The notes below the pieces were generated by a model, which saw nothing but the letters and a program-made list of their open reading frames with translations, made no database searches and had not been told where the DNA came from. Made by a program: the position numbers and the translations under genes. A DNA stretch of 10,919 nucleotides, taken from assembly GCA_934567745.1 (NCBI GenBank), contig CAKTJM010000057.1, forward strand, positions 1 through 10,919, written 5' to 3'. The stretch comes from an uncultured Eubacteriales bacterium (GTDB lineage: Bacteria > Bacillota > Clostridia > Oscillospirales > Oscillospiraceae). Numbering within the stretch: the stretch's first letter is position 1; every line of letters begins with the position of its first letter. Of the stretch, positions 1-6,036 are shown piece after piece.

Positions 1-287
1 CCCTCGTGGCGCTGCGCAAGAAGCACCCCGACTGGCATCGTCCGTATAAGATCCCCGGCGGCATCGGCATGGGCATCTTCGCCGCTCTCGTCTCCGGCGT
101 CGTCCTGGTCCTCTCCTTCATCCCCGCCTCCCCCGTGTACGTCGGCCCGCTGGCCATCAAGATGTTCTTCGCATGGCTCATCATCGGCATCATCCTCTAC
201 CTGTGCTGCGCTGGTCAGCGTAAGGCCATGCCGCAGGCGGAGCGCGAGGCTGCGATGTTCGAGAACGCTTCTGCGTCCGAGGAGTGA
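1..287 (+). CDS. APC-family amino acid permease, C-terminal fragment
   Basis: This is the 3' end of a gene that begins left of the window; its reading frame is open from position 3 to the TGA at 285-287. The fragment starts in a basic cytoplasmic loop with a HRPYKIPGG stretch, which is typical of the last third of APC-superfamily amino acid transporters and glutamate/GABA-type antiporters. Two hydrophobic helices follow (about fragment residues 21-42 and 48-69), then a charged, glutamate-rich cytoplasmic tail of about 25 residues. That layout matches the final two membrane helices of the family. The substrate cannot be told from this part. No terminator with a U-tract follows; only two small GC hairpins (304-318 and 339-353) lie before the next gene, so co-transcription with it is likely. 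The class assignment is fairly sure; the specificity is unknown. Confidence 0.8.
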   Translation, partial: LVALRKKHPDWHRPYKIPGGIGMGIFAALVSGVVLVLSFIPASPVYVGPLAIKMFFAWLIIGIILYLCCAGQRKAMPQAEREAAMFENASASEE

Positions 288-378
288 TCCTCATCATCTC
301 TGCGGGAGCCCTGCTCCCCTGACCCCGTGATCCCAGCCGCCCTCGCTGAGGGCGCCCATCCCCGAAGGAGGCTCCTGA

Positions 379-732
379 ATGAATCCTGACTCTATGCAAC
401 AGACCGTTGGTTCCCAGGTCGTCATGATCGACATCTGCATCTACTTCCTCATCACGATCGTACTCGTGCTGATCCTAGATGCCTATGCGGCCAAACGCTT
501 GGGAGGCAAGCAAGCTTGGGGCTACCGTGTGCTGCGGATGCGCCGGTTCGGCACACTGCTCACCTGCTCCTTATTCTCCGTCGCAGTCGTCGCCCTGACC
601 TGGTTCGAGGTCGTCACTGTGACCCTGAAGGTCGAGACGTTCTTCGGGATCCCATACTTCGCGATGTGGTTCTTCTACCTGGCCTCTGTCCTGCGCAGGG
701 TCCGGTCGGAGATCAAGGGCCGCCGTCTCTGA
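379..732 (+). CDS. Small three-helix integral membrane protein of unknown function
   Basis: The predicted protein has 117 residues. The ATG at 379 is preceded by a good AAGGAGG (365-371) at 7-nt spacing, which supports this start over the Met at residue 6. Hydrophobic segments lie at about residues 17-37, 60-81 and 87-105, separated by a basic loop (residues 39-58, rich in Lys/Arg) and followed by a basic tail (RRVRSEIKGRR). By the positive-inside rule the first loop and the C-terminus should face the cytoplasm. I recognise no family. It lies 91 bp after the permease gene on the same strand and ends just before a strong terminator, so it is probably the last gene of that transcription unit. 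It might be an accessory protein of the transporter, but that is only inference from position. Confidence 0.75.
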   Translation: MNPDSMQQTVGSQVVMIDICIYFLITIVLVLILDAYAAKRLGGKQAWGYRVLRMRRFGTLLTCSLFSVAVVALTWFEVVTVTLKVETFFGIPYFAMWFFYLASVLRRVRSEIKGRRL

Positions 733-760
733 GCGCGCGGATCACAACGAAACAAAGCAA

Positions 761-792
761 AAAGGGCCGAGGCGATAGCCTCGGCCTTTTCT
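761..792 (+). terminator. Rho-independent terminator of the permease/membrane-protein unit
   Basis: A GC-rich stem (GGCCGAGGC at 765-773 pairing with GCCTCGGCC at 778-786) has a GATA loop. It is extended by one G-U and three A-U pairs into the T-tract at 787-790. It begins about 28 nt after the stop codon of the membrane protein. This is a canonical intrinsic terminator on the plus strand. Confidence 0.9.
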
Positions 793-799
793 TATCATC

Positions 800-935
800 G
801 GCTCCCTCTGACGAGGGAGCTGTCAGCGAAGCTGACTGAGGGAGAGACGATAGAACGGCTTGCTCAAGGGCCGCGCCTGCGTTTCTCTCCCTCCGTCTCG
901 GCTGTCGCCGAGCCACCTCCCTCGTCCGAGGGAGG
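800..935. mobile_element. MITE-like palindromic element made of two inverted double-hairpin units
   Basis: Two diverged copies of one unit of about 47 nt lie in inverted orientation around a 36-40 nt centre. The left unit has hairpin 801-820 (GCTCCCTC/GAGGGAGC, loop TGAC) and hairpin 822-836 (GTCAGC/GCTGAC, loop GAA), ending in GAGGGAGAG. The right unit, read on the minus strand, has hairpin 916-935 (8-bp stem, loop of 4) and hairpin 897-912 (CTCGGC/GCCGAG, loop of 4). Stem sequences differ between copies but pairing is kept, as expected of a structure under selection. The tetranucleotide CATC flanks both ends (796-799 and 936-939) and could be a target-site duplication, though four bases may match by chance. 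The left unit resembles, from memory, a high-copy intergenic repeat of gut clostridia. It carries no gene, so any movement would need a transposase acting in trans. Confidence 0.7.
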
Positions 936-970
936 CATCCGCATGCAGGGACGATCGGCTGAGACGGCCA

Positions 971-1030
971 GCGCTTTTCCCCAAAGCGCCAAAAGGCCGG
1001 ACACGCGAACGTGTCCGGCTGTTTTGGAGT
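971..1030. terminator. Bidirectional terminator between convergent units
   Basis: Two hairpins stand in tandem: 971-989 (GCGCTTT/AAAGCGC, loop TCCCC) and 996-1019 (perfect 10-bp stem GCCGGACACG/CGTGTCCGGC, loop CGAA). The strong stem is flanked by TGTTTTGGAGTTT on the plus side and by CCTTTTGG on the minus side, so it could stop transcription in both directions. It lies between the plus-strand membrane-protein gene and the minus-strand amidase gene, where such an element is expected. The U-tracts are imperfect, so efficiency is uncertain. Confidence 0.65.
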
Positions 1031-1189
1031 TTATAAAGGAAGAGAGAGAAAAGAGAGAATGAGATGTTTTCCTTGATCACGGTCTTAGGATAGCATAGGG
1101 CCTTTGGACATTGGTGGATAATTTACTAACTTTAAGTGAACAAAATATGAACATTAGAAAACCGGGCCGGGACCATGGCGGCGGCGGGC
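1031..1189. other. AT-rich intergenic stretch without a recognisable gene
   Basis: With the terminator and repeat to its left, this completes a gene-free gap of about 457 bp. Its middle part (about 1060-1160) is clearly richer in A and T than anything else in the window. I see no ORF with a ribosome binding site, no tRNA and no convincing promoter pair. Next to the amidase stop, minus-strand GGGCC and GGCCC arms followed by GGTTTT (about 1161-1190) could form a weak terminator, but the loop would be long. Confidence 0.5.
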
Positions 1190-1930
1190 CTAGCCCATCG
1201 CCACGAAGGCCGCGTCGGCGTAGCCCACGGCGTCCCCGACGCGGATCAGATACCACCCGCTGTACTCGTTGAGGACCTCCACCTCGGCCCCGTCGTACAG
1301 CCGAAGGACCACGTCGGCGTTCAGGTCCGGCCGGGCGTAGACGTTCAGATAGCCGCCGTCCAGCCGGACCTCGCCCGGCTCCGGCTCGGACGAGAAGAAG
1401 AACGGGATGCCGAAGTATTCCGTCAGCGACAGCACCAGGCTCTCGGCCATCTGCGTGATGTGGCCGACGATCCACGCGGCGTCCTCCTCGTTGTCGTGGA
1501 AGCCCAGCTCCAGCAGCACCGCCGGGGCGCGTACCAGCCGGACCTCACCCAGGGTCGTGGTCGGCTCTGTGCGGACCAGGAGCGGGTCGGGGTAGATGGA
1601 CCGCAGGCCGTCCACGAGGTAGTTGGCCGCGCGCTGGCCCTGGGCGCTCCCCGGGAAATAGAACGCGAGGATGCCCCGGTTCTGCCCAGCCTGGCCCGCG
1701 CCCGAGGCGTTCGAGTGCAGGGCCAGGTGCAGGTCGTAGTCGCCCGCGTTCGAGGCGTGGATCGACGAGGCGGCGGTCATGTCCGGCGTGTTCCGGGACC
1801 AGCGGATCCCCGACGCGGCGAGCAGCGGCTCCATGGCGTCCGCGAGACGGTTCATCCACTCCTCTTCCGTGCCGCCGTGGACGTACTCGTTGTACTCCTG
1901 TGTGGATGGGGACAGATAGATGATGGGCAA
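1190..1930 (-). CDS. N-acetylmuramoyl-L-alanine amidase (amidase_3-like) with C-terminal SH3b domain
   Basis: The predicted protein has 246 residues. The start is TTG (1930-1928): there is no in-frame ATG before residue 26, and AGGAGG lies 8 nt upstream. Residues 1-175 look like a divergent zinc-dependent amidase_3 fold. LHLALHSNA (67-75, His72) matches the zinc-binding SIHAN motif, and VLLELGFHDN (138-147, Glu141) matches the catalytic-Glu motif near the family's C-terminus. The usual first motif DPGHGG is missing; residues 5-20 read YLSPST...EYVHGG instead, followed by a Glu-rich TEEEW that may supply a metal ligand. Residues 186-246 form a bacterial SH3-like domain (LNVYARPD, GWYLIRV, GYADAAFV) that would bind cell wall. 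No signal peptide is visible, so it may act after lysis, in spores, or leave by a non-classical route. Divergent from rsmA; no sigma-A promoter is obvious. The class is likely; the role is inferred. Confidence 0.82.
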   Translation of the reverse strand: MPIIYLSPSTQEYNEYVHGGTEEEWMNRLADAMEPLLAASGIRWSRNTPDMTAASSIHASNAGDYDLHLALHSNASGAGQAGQNRGILAFYFPGSAQGQRAANYLVDGLRSIYPDPLLVRTEPTTTLGEVRLVRAPAVLLELGFHDNEEDAAWIVGHITQMAESLVLSLTEYFGIPFFFSSEPEPGEVRLDGGYLNVYARPDLNADVVLRLYDGAEVEVLNEYSGWYLIRVGDAVGYADAAFVAMG

Positions 1931-1938
1931 GACAGATC

Positions 1939-1944
1939 CCTCCT
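1939..1944 (-). promoter_or_regulatory. Ribosome binding site that fixes the TTG start of the amidase
   Basis: On the minus strand this reads AGGAGG, followed by 8 nt (GATCTGTC) and TTG at 1930-1928. The match and spacing are ideal, and no ATG or GTG in frame competes, so the TTG start is well supported. Confidence 0.85.
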
Positions 1945-1968
1945 TTTCTCCATCCTATGCAGCAGCGC

Positions 1969-1997
1969 TTGCGATCGAGCGTGGGCTATGCTATGAT
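1969..1997 (+). promoter_or_regulatory. Promoter of rsmA (ksgA)
   Basis: TTGCGA (1969-1974), a 17-nt spacer, and TATGAT (1992-1997) preceded by TGC, which makes an extended -10 element. Transcription should start near 2004, giving a leader of about 20 nt that contains GAAAGGGGAG and the ATG at 2025. This also argues against earlier in-frame starts at 1920. Confidence 0.82.
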
Positions 1998-2024
1998 GGG
2001 AGCGAAGAAAGGGGAGTGGTCACG

Positions 2025-2885
2025 ATGGACCTTTGCGATCTCAGCCAGGTGCGGGCGCTGCTCGGCCGCCACGGCTTCCGGTTCTCCAAGAGCATGGGGC
2101 AGAACTTCCTCATCGCGCCCTGGGTCCCACGGCAGACCGCCGAGGCCTCCGGCGCGGCGCCCGGCGTGGGCGTGCTGGAGATCGGCCCCGGCATCGGGCC
2201 GCTCACCGAGCAGCTCGCGCAGCGGGCCGAGCGCGTGGCCGCCATCGAGCTGGACCGCAGCCTCCTGCCCGTGCTGGCGGAGACGATGGCCCCCTACGAC
2301 AACGTGACCATCGTCCCCGGCGACATGCTCAAGCTCGACCTGCCCGCCCTGTGCCGGGAGCGGTTCGCGGGCCTGGACGTCGTGGCCTGCGCGAACCTGC
2401 CGTACAACATCACCACCCCGGCCATCACGGCGCTGCTGGAGGCAAAGTGCTTCTCTGCCGTGACGGTCATGATCCAGCGGGAGGTCGCCCTGCGCATCTG
2501 CGCCGCGCCGGGCACGGCGGACTACGGGGCCTTCACCGTCCTGTGTCGGTGGTACGCCGACGCGGAGCTGCTCTACGACGTCCCGCCCGACTGCTTCTAC
2601 CCCGCGCCGAAGGTCACGTCCTCCGTCGTGCGGCTGACGGTCCGGGGCACGCCGCTCGTGCCGGTCGCGGACGAGGGGGCCTTCTTCCGGGTCGTCCGCG
2701 CGGCCTTCGCCCAGCGGCGCAAGACCCTGCTCAACGCCCTCTCCGCCGGTCTGGGCCGGGGGAAGGACGAGATCCGCGCCGCGCTGGCCGCCTGCCGCCT
2801 GCCCGAGGACGTGCGCGGGGAGCGGCTGAGCTTCGAGGGGTTCGCTGCCCTGACCGAGGCCCTGCAAGGCGCCGCCAAAGGATGA
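2025..2885 (+). CDS. rsmA: 16S rRNA (adenine1518-N6/adenine1519-N6)-dimethyltransferase
   Basis: RsmA/KsgA dimethylates two adjacent adenines in the 3'-terminal helix 45 loop of 16S rRNA during late 30S assembly, using S-adenosylmethionine. The 286-residue length is typical. Visible motifs are FSKSMGQNFL (20-29, the family's N-terminal signature), the SAM-binding EIGPGIG (52-58), IELDRSL (74-80, acidic residue for the SAM ribose), PGDML (98-102) and the catalytic NLPYNI (124-129). The C-terminal part (about 200-286) is the small helical domain, with FAQRRKTL typical of the family. The start is the ATG at 2025: GAAAGGGGAG lies 8-9 nt upstream, and a further in-frame extension to 1920 would run through the promoter. 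It is probably monocistronic or weakly read into pckG, which has its own promoter directly after the stop. Confidence 0.96.
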   Translation: MDLCDLSQVRALLGRHGFRFSKSMGQNFLIAPWVPRQTAEASGAAPGVGVLEIGPGIGPLTEQLAQRAERVAAIELDRSLLPVLAETMAPYDNVTIVPGDMLKLDLPALCRERFAGLDVVACANLPYNITTPAITALLEAKCFSAVTVMIQREVALRICAAPGTADYGAFTVLCRWYADAELLYDVPPDCFYPAPKVTSSVVRLTVRGTPLVPVADEGAFFRVVRAAFAQRRKTLLNALSAGLGRGKDEIRAALAACRLPEDVRGERLSFEGFAALTEALQGAAKG

Positions 2886-2894
2886 CGCCCCCAC

Positions 2895-2923
2895 TTGCAT
2901 AACTGCGGGGGATGTATTATAAT
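2895..2923 (+). promoter_or_regulatory. Promoter of pckG
   Basis: TTGCAT (2895-2900), a 17-nt spacer and a perfect TATAAT (2918-2923). It begins 10 nt after the rsmA stop. Transcription should start near 2930, leaving a leader of about 70 nt. CCCCC (2888-2892) and GGGGG (2907-2911) flank the -35 box and could pair around it, either as a remnant terminator of rsmA or as an operator; which one is not clear from sequence. Confidence 0.88.
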
Positions 2924-3001
2924 GAGAGAAACTATTTTCGATGACAGCATCCCGGCCGGATATTGGCCCGCGCGGGACGAGCGCATCAAGGAGGGACCAT
3001 G

Positions 3002-4771
3002 ATGGAGTTGACAACGAACAAGGCCGTACTCGATTGGATCGGGGAGAAGGCCGCCCTGACGAAGCCGGACCAGATCGTCTGGATCGACGGCAGCGAGGAG
3101 CAGCTGGAGGAGCTGCGCCGCGAGGCCTGCGCCACCGGTGAGATCTACAAGCTCAACCAGGAGAAGCTGCCCGGCTGCTACCTGCACCGGTCCGATCCCA
3201 CCGACGTGGCCCGCGTGGAGAGCCGCACCTTCATCTGCTGCCACGAGCAGGAGGACGCCGGTCCCACCAACAACTGGATGGACCCGCAGGAGATGTACGC
3301 CAAGCTGCGCGCGCTCTACGACGGCTCCATGCAGGGGCGCACGATGTACGTCATCCCGTACAGCATGGGCCATGTCGGGTCCCCCTTCGCCAAGTACGGC
3401 ATCGAGCTGACCGACTCCATCTACGTCGTGCTGAACATGGCCATCATGACCCGCGTGGGCAAGAAGGTCCTCGACCAGCTCGGCGACAGCCCCGATTTCA
3501 TCAAGGGCCTGCACGCGAAGGCCGACCTCGATCCTGAGGAGCGCTACATCGTCCAGTTCCCAGAGGACAACGTCATCATGTCCATCAACTCCGGCTACGG
3601 CGGCAACGTCCTCCAGGGCAAGAAGTGCTTCGCCCTGCGCATCGCCTCCAACCTCGGCCGCCAGGAGGGCTGGATGGCCGAGCATATGCTGATCCTCGGC
3701 GTCCAGAGCCCCGACGGCCAGGTCCGCTACGTCACCGGCGCCTTCCCGTCCGCCTGCGGCAAGACGAACCTCGCCATGCTGATCCCGCCCGAGGGGTACC
3801 AGAAGGACGGCTGGAAGTGCTGGTGCGTCGGCGACGACATCGCCTGGCTGCGCGTCGGCCCGGACGGCCGCCTGTGGGCCGTCAACCCGGAGAAGGGCTT
3901 CTTCGGCGTCGCCCCCGGCACCAATGAGAAGTCCAACCCCAACGCCCTCGCCACCACCCGCCGCGGGACCATCTTCACCAACGTCGCGCTGAACTTGGAC
4001 GACGACACCGTGTGGTGGGAGAAGCTCGATAACGAGCCTCCGCACCACGCCCTCGACTGGAGAGGGGAGCCGTGGAGCCCCGAGACCGCGACCGGCCCCG
4101 CCGCCCACCCCAACTCCCGCTTCACCGCGCCCGTCGAGAACTGCCCCTGCCTGTCGCCGGAGTATGAGGCCCCGAACGGCGTGCCCATCTCCGCGATCAT
4201 CTTCGGCGGCCGCCGCGCCAAGACCGCGCCCCTGGTCTACCAGTCCCGCGATTGGGACCACGGCGTCTTCGTTGGCTCCATCATGGGCTCCGAGAAGACC
4301 GCTGCCGCCGAGGGCAAGGTCGGCGAGACCCGCCGCGACCCGATGGCGATGCTGCCCTTCTGCGGCTATCACATGGCCGACTACTGGCAGCACTGGCTGG
4401 ACATGGGCAAGGCGATCGCCCACCCGCCGAAGATCTTCAACGTCAACTGGTTCCGCACCGACGACCAGGGCAACTTCGCCTGGCCCGGCTTCAGCGAGAA
4501 CCTGCGCGTCATCGAGTGGATCCTCGCCCGCTGCCGCGACGAGCTGCCCGCCCGCGAGACCGAGATCGGCTACCTGCCGCGCGTCGAGGACATCAAGCTC
4601 GAGGGCTCCGGCGTGACCGAGGAGACCCTCGCCGACCTGCTGAGCGTCGATCGCGACCTGTGGCGCGACGAGGCCGCCGGGATCCGCGCGTTCTACCGCC
4701 AGTTCGGCGACAAGCTCCCCAAGGAGCTGGCCGAAGAGCTGGACGGCCTGGAGGCCCGCCTGAAGGACTGA
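3002..4771 (+). CDS. pckG: Phosphoenolpyruvate carboxykinase (GTP)
   Basis: PckG interconverts oxaloacetate + GTP and PEP + GDP + CO2 in the cytosol. In fermentative anaerobes it often runs in the CO2-fixing direction. The 589-residue length fits the GTP class. Its marks are visible: YGGNVLQGKKCFALRIA (about 199-215), the P-loop with the mobile-loop cysteine in FPSACGKTN (248-256, Cys252, Lys254), the metal-binding VGDDI (276-280), EKGFFGVAPGTN (297-308), and the nucleotide-pocket segment GNFAWPGFSENLRV (490-503). Two ATGs lie in tandem (2999 and 3002). AAGGAGGG ends 3 nt before the first and 6 before the second, so I prefer 3002. It is transcribed from its own promoter and ends in its own strong terminator, so it is a single-gene unit. 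Codons are strongly G/C-ending, as in its neighbours. Confidence 0.97.
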   Translation: MELTTNKAVLDWIGEKAALTKPDQIVWIDGSEEQLEELRREACATGEIYKLNQEKLPGCYLHRSDPTDVARVESRTFICCHEQEDAGPTNNWMDPQEMYAKLRALYDGSMQGRTMYVIPYSMGHVGSPFAKYGIELTDSIYVVLNMAIMTRVGKKVLDQLGDSPDFIKGLHAKADLDPEERYIVQFPEDNVIMSINSGYGGNVLQGKKCFALRIASNLGRQEGWMAEHMLILGVQSPDGQVRYVTGAFPSACGKTNLAMLIPPEGYQKDGWKCWCVGDDIAWLRVGPDGRLWAVNPEKGFFGVAPGTNEKSNPNALATTRRGTIFTNVALNLDDDTVWWEKLDNEPPHHALDWRGEPWSPETATGPAAHPNSRFTAPVENCPCLSPEYEAPNGVPISAIIFGGRRAKTAPLVYQSRDWDHGVFVGSIMGSEKTAAAEGKVGETRRDPMAMLPFCGYHMADYWQHWLDMGKAIAHPPKIFNVNWFRTDDQGNFAWPGFSENLRVIEWILARCRDELPARETEIGYLPRVEDIKLEGSGVTEETLADLLSVDRDLWRDEAAGIRAFYRQFGDKLPKELAEELDGLEARLKD

Positions 4772-4788
4772 TCCGACCTGTCAGTCTG

Positions 4789-4803
4789 AAAACGTCTGCA
4801 CGA
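4789..4803 (+). repeat. 15-mer AAAACGTCTGCACGA before the pckG terminator (copy 1)
   Basis: This sequence differs at one base from 8208-8222, which precedes the terminator of the zinc-ribbon gene. Both copies abut the left arm of the terminator stem and lie 18 nt after the respective stop codons. The function is unknown. Confidence 0.6.
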
Positions 4804-4839
4804 GCTGCCGACCGGAGCGATTCGGTCGGCAGCTTTTTT
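4803..4839 (+). terminator. Rho-independent terminator of pckG
   Basis: A perfect 12-bp stem AGCTGCCGACCG/CGGTCGGCAGCT with an 8-nt loop (GAGCGATT), followed by an uninterrupted T-run to 4839. It separates pckG from the ruvCAB promoter that begins 14 nt further on. Confidence 0.96.
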
Positions 4840-4852
4840 GTTCGTCCGCATC

Positions 4853-4882
4853 TTGCGCCCGGCGGGTCGGATATGGTACAAT
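4853..4882 (+). promoter_or_regulatory. Promoter of the ruvCAB operon
   Basis: TTGCGC (4853-4858), an 18-nt spacer and TACAAT (4877-4882) preceded by TGG, an extended -10. The start should be near 4889, leaving a leader of about 25 nt with AAAGGGGA before the GTG of ruvC. No SOS/LexA-type box is evident to me. Confidence 0.82.
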
Positions 4883-4914
4883 AGTTCGATACTAAGACCG
4901 AAAGGGGATATCGC

Positions 4915-5403
4915 GTGCGTATCTTAGGCATCGACCCCGGCTATGCCATCGTCGGCTTCGGGGTGCTCCAGGCCGCGCGCGGCCAGGCCACGCTCCTGTG
5001 CTGCGGGGCCATCCGCACCGCGGCGGGCGTCCCCATGCCCCAGCGGCTCCTGCAGATCGGGGAGGACCTGGGCGAGCTGATCCACACCTTCGCCCCGGAC
5101 GTCCTCGCCATCGAGGAGCTGTATTTCAACAACAACGTCACCACCGGCATCGGCGTGGCCCAGGCGCGCGGCGTCATCCTGGCGACCGCTGCCAAGCTCG
5201 GCGTGCCCGTGGCCGAATATGGCCCGAGCCAGGTCAAGCAGGCCGTCGTCGGCTATGGCAAGGCGGAGAAGCGCCAGATCATGGAGATGACCCGCCGCCT
5301 GCTGCGGCTGGCGGAGGTCCCGCGCCCCGACGACGCCGCCGACGCCGTCGCCATCGCGCTCTGTCACGCCCGTTCGGCCACGTCCCGGCTCCCCGGCCGG
5401 TGA
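4915..5403 (+). CDS. ruvC: Crossover junction endodeoxyribonuclease RuvC
   Basis: RuvC is the Holliday-junction resolvase. It works as a dimer on junctions bound by RuvA and migrated by RuvB, nicking two strands symmetrically. The 162-residue protein keeps the full acidic active site of the RNase H-like fold: Asp7 in GIDPG, Glu67 in AIEELYF, and Asp140 and Asp143 in DDAADAVAIALCHA. The basic YGKAEKRQ segment (114-121) fits the DNA-binding region. The start is GTG at 4915, with AAAGGGGA 6 nt upstream, and the MRILGIDPG beginning leaves no room for a longer N-terminus. It is the first gene of the ruvC-ruvA-ruvB operon, with 18 nt to ruvA. Confidence 0.97.
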   Translation: MRILGIDPGYAIVGFGVLQAARGQATLLCCGAIRTAAGVPMPQRLLQIGEDLGELIHTFAPDVLAIEELYFNNNVTTGIGVAQARGVILATAAKLGVPVAEYGPSQVKQAVVGYGKAEKRQIMEMTRRLLRLAEVPRPDDAADAVAIALCHARSATSRLPGR

Positions 5404-5421
5404 GAGGAGGAGGTCCCGCCT

Positions 5422-6024
5422 GTGTTCAACTATCTGAGAGGTCCCGTCGGCCGTCTGGCCCCCGGTCTCGCCGTCATCGAGTGCGCCGGGGTCGGCTATG
5501 CCTGCCGGACCACCAGCCACACCGTCTCCGCCCTGCGCCCGGGCGAGGAGGCGAAGCTCTACACCCACCTGAACGTCCGGGAGGACGCGATGGAGCTGTA
5601 CGGCTTCGCGTCCGAGCAGGAGCGCAGCTGCTTCCAGCTCCTGCTGTCCGTCTCCGGCGTCGGGCCGAAGGCCGCCCTGTCCATCCTCTCCGCCACCGGG
5701 CCGGAGGGGCTGGCCACCGCGATCCTGACCGGCAACGAGAAGGCCCTCACCGTCGCCAACGGCATCGGGAAGAAGATCGCCCAGCGCATCCTGCTGGAGC
5801 TGAAGGACAAGCTTGCCAAGGGCCAGCTCCCGGACGCCCCGGAGCAGTACGGCGGGGGCGGCACCGTCCTCCCGCAGGACAAGAGCGCCGAGGCCGGGGC
5901 GGCCCTGGCCGTCCTGGGCTACGGCCCGGCCGAGATCGCCGCGGCGCTCAAGGGCCTCGATCTGGAGGCGCTCAGCTTAGAGGACATCATCCGTCAGGCC
6001 CTGCGGAAGATGGTCAAAGGATAA
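5422..6024 (+). CDS. ruvA: Holliday junction branch migration protein RuvA
   Basis: RuvA tetramers hold the Holliday junction flat and load RuvB rings. The 200 residues show the standard three domains: an OB fold (1-64, starting MFNYLRGPV and including LYTHLNVRED), two helix-hairpin-helix motifs (about 71-90 with GVGPKAAL, and about 106-125 with NGIGKKIAQRI), a flexible linker (about 135-155, Gly-rich) and the small RuvB-contacting domain III (about 156-200). The start is GTG at 5422; an extended GAGGAGGAGG lies 8 nt upstream, directly after the ruvC stop. It is translated from the ruvC transcript, with 12 nt to ruvB. Confidence 0.97.
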   Translation: MFNYLRGPVGRLAPGLAVIECAGVGYACRTTSHTVSALRPGEEAKLYTHLNVREDAMELYGFASEQERSCFQLLLSVSGVGPKAALSILSATGPEGLATAILTGNEKALTVANGIGKKIAQRILLELKDKLAKGQLPDAPEQYGGGGTVLPQDKSAEAGAALAVLGYGPAEIAAALKGLDLEALSLEDIIRQALRKMVKG

Positions 6025-6036
6025 GGAGGGGACCGC

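Noticed and set aside
304..353. Hairpins 304-318 and 339-353 as a terminator of the permease gene
   Set aside because: Both stems lack a following T-run; read-through into the membrane-protein gene is more likely.
823..1080. 85-codon minus-strand open frame in the repeat region
   Set aside because: Most of it is translation through the palindromic element and terminator hairpins; no ribosome binding site or plausible protein is seen.
1920..2024. N-terminal extension of rsmA to the ATG at 1920
   Set aside because: It would run through the mapped -35/-10 pair and antisense to the amidase start; the family's normal N-terminus begins at the ATG at 2025, which has a ribosome binding site.
1986..3014. 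342-codon minus-strand open frame opposite rsmA
   Set aside because: It is antisense to all of rsmA and crosses the rsmA and pckG promoters; its composition is that of a shadow.
2597..4423. 608-codon open frame on the minus strand across rsmA and pckG
   Set aside because: It is antisense to two confidently identified enzymes, has repetitive Val/Gly/Ala/Asp-rich composition typical of antisense high-GC shadows, and has no ribosome binding site or promoter that I can see.
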